The notes under the pieces were generated by a model. The model had not been told where the DNA came from and made no database searches. It was given only the letters and a program-made list of their open reading frames with translations. Below, one piece after another: positions 16,697-24,232 of a stretch of 38,915 nucleotides of DNA; positions within the stretch are counted from its first letter, which is position 1, and each line of letters opens with the position of its first letter. The DNA is from a bacterium (GTDB lineage: Bacteria > Auribacterota > JABMQX01): assembly GCA_030691545.1 (NCBI GenBank), contig JAUYEE010000358.1:1-38915 (forward strand), written 5' to 3'. A program made the translations under genes and the position numbers.

Positions 16697-17422
16697 TCAT
16701 CGTGTGTTGCTGACCGGAGTGCGGTATAGGTTGTGCACAAGAATATACTCTTCCACTGCCCCAGGCACAAGGTATCTTATGGACTTTCCGGCCCGGATTC
16801 TATCTCGGATTTCGGTGGAGGAGATGGCGACGAGCGGAGCATGGACGATGTGAGAAAGGACGGATTGCGTAAGCCAGTCGGGAAGACCGAGGTCAGTCCC
16901 GACGATGCGGTCGAGTTCCCAGCCGGGGCGGGGAACAACAACGAAGGTGCAGAGGTGGGCGAGTTCTTCAATGTTCTTCCAGGTTCGCAGCTCAGGGACG
17001 CTGTCGGAGCCGATGATGAAGAAGTAGTCGGTGGGCTGGGCATCGCCGCCTGCCCGCTCGGGTTCCCGTGCTGGACAGGCGCCAGAGTGGCGTGGGTCCT
17101 GAGGGCCGCCGTGCGCCTGACTGCGGCCAGGGGCGCGGAGCGCGCGAAGGGTCTCCACGGAATAGGAGCGGCCCCGGCGTTTCACTTCGATGTCGGAGAA
17201 CTCAAAAAAGGGGTTGTCGGTGATTGCGAGTCGCACCAGCTCAGCGCGGTGAACGGCAGGGATGATGTCGGGGTCCGTCTTGTGAGGGGGGCGAGCCGAG
17301 GGGATAAAGAGCACTTTCTGAGGGTGATAATGCTCGCGCACGGTTTCGGCGATGATAAGGTGGGCAAGATGAATGGGATTAAACGTCCCGCCAAGGATTC
17401 CGATGCTTCGTGTTGTCGTCAT
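16697..17422 (-). CDS. nadD: Nicotinate-nucleotide adenylyltransferase with an in-frame 28-residue element insertion
   Basis: 241 residues from ATG 17422 (GTG at 17440, overlapping the obgE stop, is an alternative). It transfers AMP to nicotinate mononucleotide in NAD synthesis. Family motifs: GGTFNPIHLAHL at the N-terminus (the usual HxGH reads HLAH), PSARPPHK, YFFIIGSDS, and ISSTEIRDRIRAGKSIRYLVP near the end. Codons 98-125 are an 84-bp miniature element that begins PGRSQAHGG and ends PERAG. Without it the sequence reads TLRALRA-GDAQPTDYFFIIG, the usual NadD spacing, so the insertion is frame-preserving. It lies in the loop before the strand leading to the IIGSDS motif. Whether the product is active is not known; the absence of any stop or frameshift and the essential role of NadD suggest that it is. 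Next to obgE and probably co-transcribed. Confidence 0.95.
   Translation of the reverse strand: MTTTRSIGILGGTFNPIHLAHLIIAETVREHYHPQKVLFIPSARPPHKTDPDIIPAVHRAELVRLAITDNPFFEFSDIEVKRRGRSYSVETLRALRAPGRSQAHGGPQDPRHSGACPAREPERAGGDAQPTDYFFIIGSDSVPELRTWKNIEELAHLCTFVVVPRPGWELDRIVGTDLGLPDWLTQSVLSHIVHAPLVAISSTEIRDRIRAGKSIRYLVPGAVEEYILVHNLYRTPVSNTR
17048..17131 (-). repeat. 84-bp miniature element, copy 6, in frame inside nadD
   Basis: CCTGGCCG to CGGGCAGGC on the minus strand, exactly 84 bases and exactly at codon borders (after codon 97 of nadD). The first 20 bases match copy 2806 exactly and the interior is about 72% identical to it. An internal inverted repeat CAGGCGC / GCGCCTG is visible. Flanks: C on the left, G on the right. 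Confidence 0.95.
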
Positions 17423-17436
17423 CGTTAATTCACCAC

Positions 17437-18441
17437 TCACTCTTTTCGGTTAACAAGATTCTTGACGCCCTCGACAAGTTCATCGAGGCCGTAGCCGGTC
17501 AAGCAGGATATGGGGAAGATTTTTTCCGGGGGCACGCCGGAGCGTTCCCGGAAGGCATCAAGGTTAGCAGCGGCTGCTTCGAGGTCCATCTTGTTGCAGG
17601 CGACGAGAAAGGGGCGACTGGCAAGGGCTTCATCGTGAAGGGCAAGCTCGCGGCGGAGAACCTGGTAATCTTCGAGGGGGTCGTGGCCGTCCACAGCGGC
17701 GATGTCAATAACGAGAACAAGTACAGACGTGCGCTCGATGTGCCGCAAGAACTGATGCCCCAGGCCGCGGTTCTCGTGGGCGCCGTTGATGAGGCCGGGG
17801 ACATCGGCGACTTTGATAGTGCGATAATCGCCCTTGAGCTTGAGGACGCCGAGATTCGGGGAAAGAGTCGTGAAAGGATAGCTGGCGATTTTGGGACGGG
17901 CATCGCAGATTTTAGAAAGAAGGGAGGATTTGCCGGCGTTGGGGAAACCAGTCAGCCCGACATCGGCAATGAGTTTCAGCTCGAGCTCTGCGGTCGCGCT
18001 TTCGCCGGGCTTCCCGAGCTCAAAGCGGCGGGGGGCCTGGTTGGTGGCGCTCTTGAAAGACGCGTTCCCCCTGCCGCCGCGACCGCCACGCGCCGCGACG
18101 AAACGCTGACCGGAAGCAGTGAAGTCGAAAAGGACAACCCCGGACTTTGGGTCGCGAACGACGGAACCCGGCGGGACAGCGACGACAACATCCTTCCCAT
18201 CGTGGCCGGTTTTGAGTTTTCCCTGGCCGCCTTCGCCGTCTCCGGCACGCAGGATCGGCTGGAATTTGAGGGAGACCAGACTATCCACATCCTCGTCCGA
18301 AACGAGTACGACGTTTCCGCCGTGACCGCCCTTTCCGCCGTTGGGCCCGCCCTTCGGGACATATTTCTCCCGCCGGAAGCTGACGCAGCCGTCACCCCCA
18401 CGACCGGCAATGACTTTAATTTTGACCCAATCAACGAACAT
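17437..18441 (-). CDS. obgE: Obg-family GTPase
   Basis: 334 residues from ATG 18441, chosen because MFVDWVKIKVIAGRGGDG is the standard Obg start and GGAAG lies five bases upstream; an ATG at 18486 would add 15 atypical residues. The N-terminal Gly-rich Obg fold is followed by the G domain: GFPNAGKSS (G1, about 165-173), DVPGLINGAHENRGLG (G3), NKMDLE (G4) and SCLTGYGLDE (G5). It is a cytoplasmic GTPase of ribosome assembly and stress control. It lacks the extra C-terminal domain of some Obg proteins and is therefore a short form. Its stop overlaps the alternative GTG of nadD, so the two genes are probably translated from one message. Confidence 0.96.
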   Translation of the reverse strand: MFVDWVKIKVIAGRGGDGCVSFRREKYVPKGGPNGGKGGHGGNVVLVSDEDVDSLVSLKFQPILRAGDGEGGQGKLKTGHDGKDVVVAVPPGSVVRDPKSGVVLFDFTASGQRFVAARGGRGGRGNASFKSATNQAPRRFELGKPGESATAELELKLIADVGLTGFPNAGKSSLLSKICDARPKIASYPFTTLSPNLGVLKLKGDYRTIKVADVPGLINGAHENRGLGHQFLRHIERTSVLVLVIDIAAVDGHDPLEDYQVLRRELALHDEALASRPFLVACNKMDLEAAAANLDAFRERSGVPPEKIFPISCLTGYGLDELVEGVKNLVNRKE

Positions 18442-18891
18442 GAAGTCTTCCGGACGAGATGCCGTTCCTGTAAAGAATCGCCCCACTATCCTTGAATCTT
18501 CGTGCCCTTCGCCTGCCCGGTCACATGGCCGACCTCCGCAGGCCCGACAGCGGACTGAGACCGGACGCTCGCCATTGGGGTGACGGCGGCCAGGGTGTCC
18601 TTCGTGGTGAATATGCAGCCCGGCCTGACCACGAAGAGCACGAAGAACACGAAGGCCTCACAAAACTTGAGCGGGACCGGGTGAAGAGGGGTCCCTTCCC
18701 CATTCCCCGATTCACCGCAACCGTGCACAAACCCCGCGCCAATGTATCCCTGGTGTCTTTGTGCCTTTGTGGTTACATTTTGTCTCTGCCTACCACCAAG
18801 ACACAGAGCCACAAACGGCAAAACCGAAGGCATAAGACGTGCAGCGCACGTCAAAAGGCCCACTCACCCGTAAGCAGACGAGACGCCTGCG
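18442..18891. other. Repeat-rich intergenic region upstream of obgE
   Basis: About 450 bases without a gene. It contains the 84-bp element copy at 18511-18594, a CACGAAGAGCACGAAGAACA repeat (18632-18651), and a TGTCTTTGTGCCTTTGTGG / CACCAAGACACAGAGCC pair (18748-18811) of the same dispersed type. Short open frames on both strands are repeat translations. Confidence 0.6.
18511..18594 (-). repeat. 84-bp miniature element, copy 7
   Basis: CCTGGCCG to CGGGCAGGC on the minus strand, exactly 84 bases, about 76% identical to copy 2806. On the minus strand the flanks joined read CACGAAGGACAC-GAAGGGCACG, an uninterrupted dispersed repeat, so the inserted length is again 84 bases between C and G. The whole copy and both flanks could be read as one open frame, but no gene is evident. 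Confidence 0.92.
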
Positions 18892-20400
18892 CTACAGTCT
18901 GCCTTCCTCCTTCTGTTCGGGCAAGCTGCCGGAGACCTCGAGGGCCCTGCGGTAATACGCGGTGGGGTCGCCGACCGACGCTTTGTACGATTCTTCGAGC
19001 ATATCCCTGAGCCGCTGATCGCTGTCAGGGATGGATTCCAAAAAAGCGTGTTTGATGTCCGCGAGGTGAGGGAGCGTTCTGCCCTCGAAGCGGAAGGAGA
19101 GCTTCTGAGGCTCTGTGACGGAGGTTCGGAAAACCAGCCACGAGCACCATTGCTTCTCGTCGTTCTTCTCGGCCCGAAAGTCGCGACCGATGGCGCTTAG
19201 GGAAAAGCTCTCGTCGTTCTCAAAACGCTTCCTCATGGTTTCGATAACATGGGCGTTTCGCCCCTGGTCGTAGGTGACCCGCAGTTCAGGGGAAATGAAA
19301 TAGGCGGGGAGGTTCTTGCGAGCCTCGACGAGGGTCTGCTCAGATTCCTTGAGGATTTTCGACAACAGGAACGTCGTGAAAAGCCCGTCATCGCCGTTCT
19401 GGACGGGGTAAAGCCCTCGTCCATAAAAGAAATGGCCGCTGATTTCGGAACCGAACGCGGCTCCGACCTCTTCCATCTTTTCTTTGATGCTACGCCATCC
19501 GGTTTCCTGGATGACGGGGTTGCCGCGAGCGGCTTCGATGACCTCCGGCAACGCGTTCGTGGACTGGCAATGGTAAACGATCCTGGCTTTCTTACAGCGT
19601 TTTGTGAGGAGGTAGTCGCTGATAATCATGGCGATCTCGTCCGCGGAGGCGACGTCGCCGTTTTCATCCACAAAGACCACGCGGTCCATATCCCCGTCGT
19701 ACGCGGCTCCTATGCCTTCCCACACTTTGGCCACGCTGCGAAGTTCCTCCAGGTTCTTTTTAAGAGTCGGGTCCGGGGCATGGTTGTAAAGGTGGGAGAA
19801 CTTCCCATCGGCGAAATTGTGAAGGGCCTCGAGGTCGAACATGCACTTTTTCAGGACTTCTGGGGCGACCAAGCGTGCGGCGCCAAACAGCGGGTCTATG
19901 ACCAGCGGCGTTCCCCGGCCGAGGTCCGGGCCGAACGTCCGCAGAAGGAAAAGCTGGTATTCGCGGACAATTTCCTCATGCTTGTTGACCGCTTCGCAAG
20001 CGGCCAAGGGAAGGGCGTACGAGCGGGAAGGCGGGCGGTTGGTGAACCAGACCTTGACGCCGTTGCATCCAGCGCGGAGATGAGAAGCTGTCACGTAGGC
20101 GACCGCGTCGGCGCCATACAGCTCCGCGGCGAAATACGCCACCGGCTTGGGCAACTGAACGCCGACTAAGATAATGCTGCCACAGCGATTCATGATGCCG
20201 CGGCTCAGCGCGCTCATCAACTGGGGCGTATCTTCGCGGGTATCGCCTCCCAAAACAATCTGCGGAGAAGGGGCGCCGCTTGCCCTGATTCGAAGGACGA
20301 TGTTCTCGCCGACCCGCCGGAAGAGGTCCGGGGCGATTCTCTCGCCTCGCAGGTCAATCTCGTTCCCTTGAAAGACTTTTTCGGGGTCTGTGATTTTCAT
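18892..20400 (-). CDS. Phosphomannomutase/phosphoglucomutase family enzyme
   Basis: 502 residues. Alpha-D-phosphohexomutase with the four expected sites: phospho-serine loop TASHLRAGCNGVK (104-116, Ser106), metal loop DGDMDR (235-240), sugar-binding loop SEISGH (318-323), and a C-terminal domain. The phospho-serine loop has LRAGC where most members have NPP.Y, a mild departure. It moves phosphate between positions 1 and 6 of glucose or mannose phosphate, feeding surface-polysaccharide synthesis; the substrate cannot be told from sequence. It lies 107 bases downstream of the HgdC-like gene on the same strand. Confidence 0.92.
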   Translation of the reverse strand: MKITDPEKVFQGNEIDLRGERIAPDLFRRVGENIVLRIRASGAPSPQIVLGGDTREDTPQLMSALSRGIMNRCGSIILVGVQLPKPVAYFAAELYGADAVAYVTASHLRAGCNGVKVWFTNRPPSRSYALPLAACEAVNKHEEIVREYQLFLLRTFGPDLGRGTPLVIDPLFGAARLVAPEVLKKCMFDLEALHNFADGKFSHLYNHAPDPTLKKNLEELRSVAKVWEGIGAAYDGDMDRVVFVDENGDVASADEIAMIISDYLLTKRCKKARIVYHCQSTNALPEVIEAARGNPVIQETGWRSIKEKMEEVGAAFGSEISGHFFYGRGLYPVQNGDDGLFTTFLLSKILKESEQTLVEARKNLPAYFISPELRVTYDQGRNAHVIETMRKRFENDESFSLSAIGRDFRAEKNDEKQWCSWLVFRTSVTEPQKLSFRFEGRTLPHLADIKHAFLESIPDSDQRLRDMLEESYKASVGDPTAYYRRALEVSGSLPEQKEEGRL

Positions 20401-20507
20401 GTTGCCTATTCGGGATCACGGTAGACGCGGCATCTTGCCGCGTATGTAACGGACTTCGTCGTGTGCGCTGACAGCATCAGACGTGCCACGCGCTCCAAAA
20501 AACCTAA

Positions 20508-21155
20508 TCATGGACTGCGTTTTTCTTCGAGCAGCCTTTTCAGTCCCTCGACGGAGACGAACCTGCCCAATGGAACAACCTCCGCGGGTATGGACCGCAC
20601 GAAGAGAATATTCTGACACATCCCGCCAGCTAAGAAAAGAGTTTGTGGTTTTCCGGCGAACTGATAGACGTTCATAGCCAGCCCCCTGACGAACCGAGCG
20701 ACCGCGCGCGAGAGGCTTTCTCCCTGGGCGATAAGGTCGAAGAGGCTGCTGATGCCGAGGATGCCACATTTGACGGGAAGCCCTTCGGCGGATGGCTCAA
20801 TGTCGTCGTACTGAAGGCGGTAATGTTGGGAGAGAAGCTCTAAGGTGAAGCCCGCGAGGGCGCCGCAGACGTAATTCCAGTCGCAACCGGAATACTGGCC
20901 GTTCTTGAAGGCGACCTTCTTGATATCGCGGCTACCCACGTCCACGCACACAAAGTCGTCTCGGTTCACCAAGGCTTTGGCGCCGGTCGCAAGAGCCACC
21001 AGTTCGTTCTCGATGCGCCGGGCGCGTCCTTTCGCCTGATGGCCGCAGCCCGCATCCGCGAGGACGCCGTGCGGAAGCTCCAGAGTGGGAACGACCCTCG
21101 CCTGGCCGTCGTCGTACAGTTTCGTATAGCTTGTGCCAAAATCCCCTACGATCAC
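20508..21155 (-). CDS. Compact acyl-CoA dehydratase activase-like ASKHA ATPase (HgdC/BadF/BcrA family)
   Basis: 215 residues, shorter than typical activases (about 260). ASKHA features: phosphate-1 loop GDFGTSYTKLY near the start, phosphate-2 region DVGSRDIKKVAFKNG, and the adenosine motif FLAGGMCQN. The two cysteines that bind the bridging 4Fe-4S cluster in activases appear retained, in VCGALAG and in KCGILGISSLFDLIAQGES. Such proteins use ATP to push an electron into a partner dehydratase or reductase. The gene overlaps the upstream partner (21152-21880) by four bases, so the two products are probably made together. Its small size and diverged cluster loops mark it as a distant member; the substrate is unknown. 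Confidence 0.78.
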   Translation of the reverse strand: MIVGDFGTSYTKLYDDGQARVVPTLELPHGVLADAGCGHQAKGRARRIENELVALATGAKALVNRDDFVCVDVGSRDIKKVAFKNGQYSGCDWNYVCGALAGFTLELLSQHYRLQYDDIEPSAEGLPVKCGILGISSLFDLIAQGESLSRAVARFVRGLAMNVYQFAGKPQTLFLAGGMCQNILFVRSIPAEVVPLGRFVSVEGLKRLLEEKRSP

Positions 21156-21880
21156 AATGCCCCCCGGAGTTTCAGAAACGCCTCAATCTTCAGAAGCGTG
21201 CTGTTGTCCACCTTCTCGTCGCATTCGACAAAGAGACCGTCGTGCGTTTCGGCGAGGGAACGCGCCAGGATGCTCTTTTGACAAAACGCTTGAGAGAAAA
21301 ACACGATGGGTACGCCGCCCGGCACATCCATCTCGAGTTCCAGGTCTGCGGGGGTTCGGCTGTCCAGGCACCGGCTCCAGCCGAGAATAATGGTCTCGTC
21401 GGGAAAACCCTCGAGAATGCGGAAGTCTCTCGGAGGCACCCCCCAGAACCCGGCTTTCGGCGGCGAATCGCTGTTGGGAAAGTCGGGGAGGTCCGGCTTG
21501 ATGATTTTGTCCACGATGCGCTGCATTCGTTCGCGCAGCGGAACGGTGTAACATTCGCCGGTAGTGACGGGCCGCCGAACGGAGTCGTTGTTTTCTTCGG
21601 CGATGATTTCCGTGGAGGGGAGAAGGTCCCTCAAGACGGCGCAGAGGTAACGCGCCCCCTCGCATTTCCCCCCGCCGACGTCAGAGAGGATGACGTCGGG
21701 CTTGAGAAGGATGGCGTTAGTGAAACAGGTCGTCAGGACAGCGCAGAAAATCTTCGGGCAACGGCTCTCGACGGCCTCGTGAGACAGAGTCCCCTGGAGC
21801 GGGCAGTCCAGGTCAACCATATCCTGTCCGCGAAACTTGTCGAGCAGACCTTGTGATGGCAGTCCGATGATGCCGACCAT
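21152..21880 (-). CDS. Possible 2-hydroxyacyl-CoA dehydratase (HgdB)-like partner of the activase
   Basis: 242 residues, much shorter than HgdB-type subunits (about 380-420). Many cysteines (CPKIFC, TTCF, GGKCEGARYLC, GECY, SRC, AFCQKS, VECDEK) suggest iron-sulfur binding. The C-terminal half, with VPIVFFSQAFC, LAETHDGLFVECDEKVDNS and the closing helix, resembles the last HgdB domain. The assignment leans on the four-base overlap with an activase-like gene; by sequence alone it would be a hypothetical cysteine-rich protein. Activase pairs drive low-potential reductions such as dehydration of 2-hydroxyacyl-CoA, benzoyl-CoA reduction or small-molecule reduction by double-cubane proteins. The queCED genes lie 145 bases upstream on the same strand. 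Confidence 0.5.
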   Translation of the reverse strand: MVGIIGLPSQGLLDKFRGQDMVDLDCPLQGTLSHEAVESRCPKIFCAVLTTCFTNAILLKPDVILSDVGGGKCEGARYLCAVLRDLLPSTEIIAEENNDSVRRPVTTGECYTVPLRERMQRIVDKIIKPDLPDFPNSDSPPKAGFWGVPPRDFRILEGFPDETIILGWSRCLDSRTPADLELEMDVPGGVPIVFFSQAFCQKSILARSLAETHDGLFVECDEKVDNSTLLKIEAFLKLRGAL

Positions 21881-21911
21881 TGCTCAAGTTCTCTCCGTTT
21901 CGCCCTTGATG

Positions 21912-21964
21912 AGGTGGCATGGGCATCTTGCCCATGATTCACGGGCTGGAAGCCCGTGCCACCT
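21912..21964. repeat. Palindromic cloverleaf-like intergenic repeat
   Basis: Outer stem AGGTGGCA / TGCCACCT (8 pairs) enclosing two perfect hairpins, TGGGCA-TCT-TGCCCA and ACGGGCT-GGA-AGCCCGT. The motif, which reads as HGQDAHAT in one frame, is a dispersed intergenic repeat type of uncultured bacterial genomes as far as I recall. It lies between queC and the HgdB-like gene. Confidence 0.75.
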
Positions 21965-22025
21965 TAGCGACCTCTTTCTTCAGGCGGGCGGCTGGCGCCC
22001 TGCACCGCGCGATCGGTCAATCTGC

Positions 22026-22721
22026 CTATCTCGTTTCCCCGGCATACACCGTTGGGTCGGCTACCCTCGCTTCCGCAAAGGCCCTCCTTCGGAACAGGCA
22101 GCTATCGCACCTCCCGCAAGCTTTCCCGTCCTCCGTCGGGTCGTAGCAACTGTGAGTCAGAGAGTAATCCACGCCCAGCTCGACGCCTCTCTTGATGATA
22201 CCGCTTTTTGGGGTGTTGATGAAAGGGGCTTCAATGCGAATTGGTTTCCCTTCGACACCTGTTTTCGTGGCGAGGTCCGCGAGCTTCTGAAACGCCTCGA
22301 CATATTCGGGGCGGCAATCGGGATAACCGCTGTAGTCAATGGCGGTGGCGCCGAAGAAGACCGTCGAGGCGCCGAGGGCTTCGGCCCACGACAGAGCCAG
22401 CGCCAAGAAAATCGTGTTTCGGCCCGGCACGTAGGTCACAGGGATGCTTTCGCAAATTTCGCTCGCGCTTCTGGACTTAGGAACTTCCATGTCGTCGGTG
22501 AGAGCCGAACCTCCGATGTTGCGCAAGTCCAGCGAGATGATTTTGTGTTCTTTGACCGACAACGAGCGCGCGACCTTCCGGGCGGCCTCGATCTCGCAGC
22601 GGTGTCTCTGGCCGTAGTCTATCGTCAAGGCGAAAACCTCGTAGCCCTCGGACGCAGTTAGAGCAAGGGTTGTCGCGGAATCAACGCCACCGCTAAGAAG
22701 CACCACAGCTTTCTCAGGCAC
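22026..22721 (-). CDS. queC: 7-cyano-7-deazaguanine synthase
   Basis: 231 residues, usual length. ATP pyrophosphatase loop SGGVDSATT at 10-18, YVPGRNTIFL in the middle, and a four-cysteine zinc site in HSCYDPTEDGKACGRCDSC. It converts 7-carboxy-7-deazaguanine and ammonia to preQ0 with ATP, the last shared step for queuosine and related deazapurines. It follows queE by three bases in the order queD-queE-queC, a clear operon. No folE, queF or tgt is in the window. Confidence 0.97.
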   Translation of the reverse strand: MPEKAVVLLSGGVDSATTLALTASEGYEVFALTIDYGQRHRCEIEAARKVARSLSVKEHKIISLDLRNIGGSALTDDMEVPKSRSASEICESIPVTYVPGRNTIFLALALSWAEALGASTVFFGATAIDYSGYPDCRPEYVEAFQKLADLATKTGVEGKPIRIEAPFINTPKSGIIKRGVELGVDYSLTHSCYDPTEDGKACGRCDSCLFRRRAFAEARVADPTVYAGETR

Positions 22722-22724
22722 GGC

Positions 22725-23366
22725 TCATACTCCTCGCTCCTCCGGTCTCCAGATGTACTTGTGGAGTTGAAGGTTGAGTCGGACGGAAAGATTATCTTCG
22801 AGAATCCATCCCGCAAGCACTCGCGGCTCGAGGACGCCGAACGCCGGGGAAAACAGAACCATGCACCGGCGAAGGAGCTGGTAGTCGGCAACAATGGCCT
22901 TCGCCCACTCGTAATCGCGTCGGGACTGGAGAACAAACTTAACCTCATCGGTTTTGACGAGGCGGTCCATGTTTCCCCAGAGCATCTTCCCGCTCTCGCC
23001 GCTGTCCGGGCATTTCACGTCCATAATGCGGACAATTCCCTTTGGCAGGACGTCTATATCGAGTGTCCCATTGGTCTCGACGAGGACGGCTCGGGCTTTC
23101 TGAAGGAGAGCCGTTGCGAGTCTGGGGGTCTCCTCCTGGAGAAGCGGCTCGCCGCCGGTGATTTCCACCATTGGGCAGTTGTAGCTCGCGACTCGCTCGA
23201 GGATTTCTTCCACGGGAAGCTCGTTGCCTTCTTCATAGGCATACGCGGTATCGCAATAGGTGCAGCGGAGGTTGCATCCGGTCAAGCGAATGAAGACGCA
23301 CGGCAGGCCCGCGAACCACGACTCCCCTTGGATGCTTTTGAAAATCTCGTTGACCTTGAGGGACAT
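22725..23366 (-). CDS. queE: 7-carboxy-7-deazaguanine synthase (radical SAM)
   Basis: 213 residues. The radical SAM cluster motif is C31-x3-C35-x2-C38 in GCNLRCTYCDTAYAY; further hallmarks are the N-terminal IFKSIQGESWFAGLPC and ITGGEPLLQ. It rearranges 6-carboxytetrahydropterin to 7-carboxy-7-deazaguanine. It sits between queD (one base upstream) and queC (three bases downstream), so translation is probably coupled. Confidence 0.97.
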   Translation of the reverse strand: MSLKVNEIFKSIQGESWFAGLPCVFIRLTGCNLRCTYCDTAYAYEEGNELPVEEILERVASYNCPMVEITGGEPLLQEETPRLATALLQKARAVLVETNGTLDIDVLPKGIVRIMDVKCPDSGESGKMLWGNMDRLVKTDEVKFVLQSRRDYEWAKAIVADYQLLRRCMVLFSPAFGVLEPRVLAGWILEDNLSVRLNLQLHKYIWRPEERGV

Positions 23367-23367
23367 C

Positions 23368-23739
23368 TCAGTCTTCCCAGTACGATGCCGAGGCGCTGGG
23401 GGTCTCGTACACGGTCACTTTGGACACGCGGACGTCGGACGTGTTGACGGCGTCACGCATTGCGTGATAAACATATCGAGCGATGTTTTCGGAGGAGGGG
23501 TTCTCCTTGTCAAAGGGGGGAATGTGGTTGAGGTCTTTGTGGTCCAGCTCGCCCAGAATCGCCCCGAGGGATTGTTTGACCTGGCAGAAGTCAATGGTGA
23601 TCCCAATCTCGTTGAGTCGCTCGCAGCGCACGAAAACTTCGACGAGCCAGTTGTGGCCGTGAACGTTCTCGCACTCGCCCGGATAGTCCTTCAGGCGATG
23701 CGCAGCGGAAAAATCATCTCGAACGGTGATTTCGAACAT
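23368..23739 (-). CDS. queD: 6-carboxy-5,6,7,8-tetrahydropterin synthase
   Basis: 123 residues. Zinc ligands H14 (FSAAHRL), H27 and H29 (ENVHGHNW) and catalytic C23, then LDHKDLN and the closing YETPSASASY. It makes 6-carboxytetrahydropterin from dihydroneopterin triphosphate. It is the first gene of queD-queE-queC. I see no preQ1 riboswitch upstream. Confidence 0.97.
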   Translation of the reverse strand: MFEITVRDDFSAAHRLKDYPGECENVHGHNWLVEVFVRCERLNEIGITIDFCQVKQSLGAILGELDHKDLNHIPPFDKENPSSENIARYVYHAMRDAVNTSDVRVSKVTVYETPSASASYWED

Positions 23740-24232
23740 GTGTGTAGCCTCGTCATCATTGCCGCCGGGCGGTGAAAGCTGAATGATAGGGTACCGCGCT
23801 CTCTTCGCCCCGTCAAGGCGCGGCTGTGTTTTGGCGGCACAAGGGGCCGCCTTCTTTTGCGCCTCGCTTGGGGCCGTCTCGCCCTTTCCCTGGACGAGCA
23901 GGCAGGGCTCGAGGACTTGTCTCCCTCCGGACCCAGAGCGTTGTCCCCCCCTGAGTGGGGAATTACCCTCCCCGGAAAATTTGCTGCCGCGAACGTATCT
24001 GCTTTGGTATTATCCAACTGCCGGGCCTTTGAGCACGGGTCCAAGTTCCAGGTGTGGAATTGAAAAAACCTGGGGCGTCAGGACAGTGGCCTTTAGGGCT
24101 CGCTCCATCCGGTTTACCGGAGCGCCTATTCCTGTGTGCCACTGGCCCGGCATTTTCCTTTGCAGCCTGATGGAGTCCGAGCAGGCCTCCACCCTACACA
24201 ACCTTTTGGGCTTCCTTGAAAGGGCAACTCCG
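23740..24232. other. Divergent intergenic region
   Basis: About 490 bases between queD (minus) and the amidohydrolase gene (plus). A frame open from 23783 joins the amidohydrolase frame, but the extra 150 residues lack protein character and precede a clear signal peptide, so I treat this as non-coding. The only structure noted is a CCGGTTTACCGGAGCG hairpin near 24109-24124. No repeat copy of the families above. Confidence 0.5.

Noticed and set aside
18221..18306. CCCTGGCCGC inside obgE
   Set aside because: No CGGGCAGGC at the expected distance; the bases encode the conserved Gly-rich Obg segment.
23783..24232. N-terminal extension of the amidohydrolase
   Set aside because: The frame is open but low quality, and a clear signal peptide starts at 24233.
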